Of a stretch of DNA of 64,000 nt, positions 58,400-64,000 are shown piece by piece (position 1 is the first letter of the stretch; each line of letters begins with the position of its first letter). A program made the translations under genes and the position numbers. The DNA is from Punica granatum (lineage: Eukaryota; Streptophyta; Magnoliopsida; Myrtales; Lythraceae). The DNA is taken from contig NC_045131.1 in assembly GCF_007655135.1 (NCBI RefSeq), forward strand, positions 17,220,001-17,284,000, given 5' to 3'. A model generated the notes under the pieces. The model was given only the letters and a program-made list of their open reading frames with translations, had not been told where the DNA came from and ran no database searches.

Positions 58400-59700
58400 C
58401 AAGAGAGATATATGCATTAAAAAAAAAACAACAGAGAGAGATGCTTTAGGAGAGATGTTCTCTCGTCATTTCCTACAGTAAATAAAGCATGACATGGGAA
58501 ACAGAAAAATCCTCCAGTACATATAGAGTAGAGTACGAGAAAACCGCGGACCATAGTTTTTGTTTTGTGGTGAAAATGGAAAACGGAAAAAGTGGAAAAG
58601 CACAGCCAAAACGCGGCTTTCCTATTATTAATTAATTAATTAATAAAGGTATTTAATGAGTACGCGGATTCCCGGGAATATGTTCTTCGGAGTCGGGGCG
58701 GCCATTATCTCACGATAAAATGGGGAAAAGTAAAAAAAAACGGCGATATTTTCTAATTTCGTGAAAAAGCGTCCGACGAGAAAACAGAACACTGACTGAC
58801 TACTACCAGAAAAGAGAACATAAAATAAAGACTTCCCTCCTACACACTTAAAATTAATTAATTCCCATTTGCCCCCTCGATTCGTTTTCTATTCACACCC
58901 AATCTCAATTCATTCTCCAATCTCCCAATTCAATTCACACCCCTATAATTTGAGAAACCTGAGAAAATTTTACATGCAAAATCCACAAAATGGATAATAT
59001 ATGGCAATATGTAGTCTATTCTATTGAAAATCTGGATGTTATTCAACTTCGAATCTTTGTGAGAACATGTAGGAAGTGTTTTTAAATTTGACTATATGTA
59101 CGATTTAATTTGCTACTTTGACTTGTCTTGTAAGGTTATAGAGTGTTCATGTGGTTATTGAAATAATAGTATGAATGCTAAAGCATTGGTTTCTTTATAG
59201 TATAACGAAAATAACTTTGTCAGCGACTGCATTTATCTTCAAACTGTGCACTAGAAACCATGCAATATTCCACTTTATAAGCCGCAACCTATCCTTACTC
59301 TCGTTTCTCGTTCGGTGACATGAGTGCTTGAAATGCTTTGATGATAGTTTGACTTGTACTGAGTACTTCTTAATAGACGATAAAATCCTAAAAATGCGCG
59401 TCATGCACTTCTTGCCCATAAAAGGTTCGAGAGAAGTGAACAGATTGAACGTATAATCAGCTGCAACAGATCGAATTTCTGTGACAACAGATCGATTTTA
59501 AATCCAAAACAACTATAGGTGTGGGAAATTAAATTTAGGGGAAAAGTTGGAGAAATAGGAGAGTTTAGGGGCCAAATCAAAATTAAGCCACTTTTGTAGA
59601 GTTACTGCCCTTCCTTGGCCCTTATCAAAAAAAATAAAAAAAGCAAAAGAGGATTTCGCTTCAACCAAAGCAGAGGGAAGAAGAAGAAGAGGGGAGACAG
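58400..59700 (+). promoter_or_regulatory. Upstream region of the NDR kinase gene
   Basis: AT-rich until about 59560, then purine-rich, with GAAGAAGAAGAGG and GAGAGAAAGAGAGA runs at 59680–59745. No TATA box can be assigned with confidence. The minus-strand frames here have no family match. Confidence 0.4.
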
Positions 59701-59784
59701 AGACAAGAAGAGAGAGAAAGAGAGAGAAAGATAGAGAGAGAAAGGCTTCGACTTTCAACGCGCATAGGAAAAAGGGGGCAAGTG

Positions 59785-59930
59785 AGATAGAGAGAGAGAG
59801 AGAGAGAGAGAGACGAATGGGGGCATCAGAATCATGAACACAACCACCACCACCACTATCACCACCACCACCTCCTCCTCATACACCATCACGACCTCCT
59901 CCTTCACCGTCACCACCAAAGCTTCCTCTA

Positions 59931-59961
<31 letters not shown>
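59785..59961 (+). repeat. (GA)n … (CAC)n … (CT)n tracts in the NDR leader or promoter
   Basis: A (GA) run at about 59785–59812 and a (CT) run at about 59935–59961 are reverse complements, about 27 nt each. Between them lies CAC/ACC/TCC trinucleotide sequence. GA/CT runs near plant transcription starts are common; if both tracts are in the transcript they could pair. Confidence 0.75.
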
Positions 59962-60965
59962 ACATTCCCCACTGTCTCCGTGAATCCCGGTTTCTCTCTC
60001 TAGGTTTCTACTCGCAATTGGGACAATAATCGCCGCCTCTCCTCACTCCCCTCCCGCCGGCTCTGCACTCTCTGGTGCCGTCCGATTCGGGTTTCCGCCT
60101 CAGTCCCGGGGCTGCCGGGTCCCTCCTCCCCGTCCGCTGCTGCTCTGGTATTGCGACCTGTGAGTGACGCTCTCCTTCTCCTGCTGCTCCGGATCCGTGC
60201 GCGAGTTCAGTTCCGTTGAATTCGCGGGTCAATTTTGTGTTCAGAGCTTTTAGGGTTTCTTCCGCGCCGTGGATTTGTTGTTTTGAATGGGGAATTTGGA
60301 TGAGTGTTGTTCAGTTGGATCTTCAATGACTCTCTTCTGTTTGCTGCTTTGGCACATAAAAAGTGTTTCCGAGTGGTTTGCATCTATTTAGCCTTTGTAC
60401 TTTTGAAAATACGGATCTTCTTGCTTTCTGTAGCTCAAATGCTGCTCTTTTCTCCTTTGCGTTCGCGAGAAACAGTGATGCTTATTGTAACGGACTGCCT
60501 GTGATTTAGTTTAGGTGGGCACTTTGGTTTCACGGTTTCTTGTCCAATTTTCTGGGCAGGCAGGTTTGATTGATGAGCGTATGCTTATTGATCAACTACA
60601 TTATCTGAACTATCAGGTGATGAGTTTGTGGCAGTCTTTTTCATCCAAATGGACTTCTGCTTTCGATGAATGCCCAAAGGAGTGAAATTGGGGATGATGG
60701 TTATGGTGCAGTTTATTCATGTAAACAAGTGCTTCCTCCCGACTCCAAAATGAGCTTTCATAATTCCCTATTTTGAAACCATTTCCGCCTCGCATCTGGG
60801 CAGTACATCTGTACTCGTCTTTTGAACGATATGCTGTTTTCTTTTCCATCTATTAGGATAAAAATTTTTTGGTTGCTGCTCGTATTGTTTGAATAGATAT
60901 TGAGTTTAATACTTCTTGGTTTTATTCCTTTTCATGCTAAGTGTATTTATTGAAACTTTTGGCAG
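59962..60965 (+). other. Probable leader exon and leader intron of the NDR gene
   Basis: GC-rich up to about 60250, then T-rich intron-like sequence ending TTTTGGCAG at 60957–60965. A leader intron is likely from the composition, but the donor is ambiguous (GTGAGT at 60160 is one candidate). The open frames here are not conserved proteins. Confidence 0.5.
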
Positions 60966-60968
60966 ACA

Positions 60969-61073
60969 ATGCAGCACTGGAACCCACGACTTTGCTCCTG
61001 TAAGGCAAAAAGTGCAGCTTTGGTGCATGTTTTGTAGTCCATGGTAGTTATTGGCATTTTACATAGGGGATAG
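60969..61073 (+). promoter_or_regulatory. Three short upstream ORFs in the NDR leader
   Basis: uORF1 is 60969–61037 (22 aa, MQHWNPRLCSCK start), uORF2 61027–61047 (6 aa) and uORF3 61041–61073 (10 aa). All lie after the likely last leader acceptor and end before the main ATG at 61098. Such ORFs usually lower translation of the main frame; no effect is shown here. Confidence 0.5.
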
Positions 61074-61097
61074 TCACGTTGATTTTTGAGTGAGCAA

Positions 61098-64000
<2,903 letters not shown>

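Overview
The window is nuclear DNA of a flowering plant. Evidence: two nuclear genes with 70–140 nt exons and GT–AG introns that read as conserved plant proteins, AT-rich intergenic sequence, and plant-type LTR retrotransposons, hAT and MULE transposons, SINEs and MITEs. The proteins are eudicot-like. A woody Myrtales species such as pomegranate or a relative is my guess from the look of the retroelement ORF, at low confidence.

Layout. 1–2.1 kb: two long-inverted-repeat elements and a SINE scrap, forming the upstream region of the first gene. 2.1–7.7 kb: a complete 12-exon gene for mitochondrial-type solanesyl (polyprenyl) diphosphate synthase, SPS3 class, which makes the ubiquinone side chain. 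7.8–12.6 kb: intergenic, with a SINE bounded by a 15-bp target duplication, an inverted gene-fragment duplication, a ~100-bp plastid rpoB fragment and a second type of SINE. 12.6–23.0 kb: a large non-autonomous Ogre/Tat-like LTR element with a 3.05-kb 5' LTR, a tRNA-Arg primer site, only ORF1, two arrays of TTCG-loop hairpins and a 643-bp remnant of the 3' LTR. 23.5–28.5 kb: a MULE with a decayed transposase and an intact, convergent GRF-type zinc-finger ORF. 28.5–48 kb: gene-free nested repeats (tandem arrays, a solo LTR with target duplication, a minus-strand gypsy derivative, SINEs, MITEs). 48.3–52.5 kb: a hAT element with both ends and an 8-bp target duplication but a broken transposase. 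52.5–59.7 kb: AT-rich intergenic sequence with MITEs. 59.8–64 kb: promoter, leader and first six coding exons of an NDR-type AGC protein kinase that runs off the right edge.

Only two ordinary host genes are supported, SPS3 and NDR kinase, both on the plus strand. They are about 53 kb apart and nothing suggests they work together. The rest is a record of nested mobile-element insertion and decay. The most unusual structure is the pair of hairpin arrays inside the Ogre-like element: their stems differ in sequence but largely keep pairing around the same TTCG loop.
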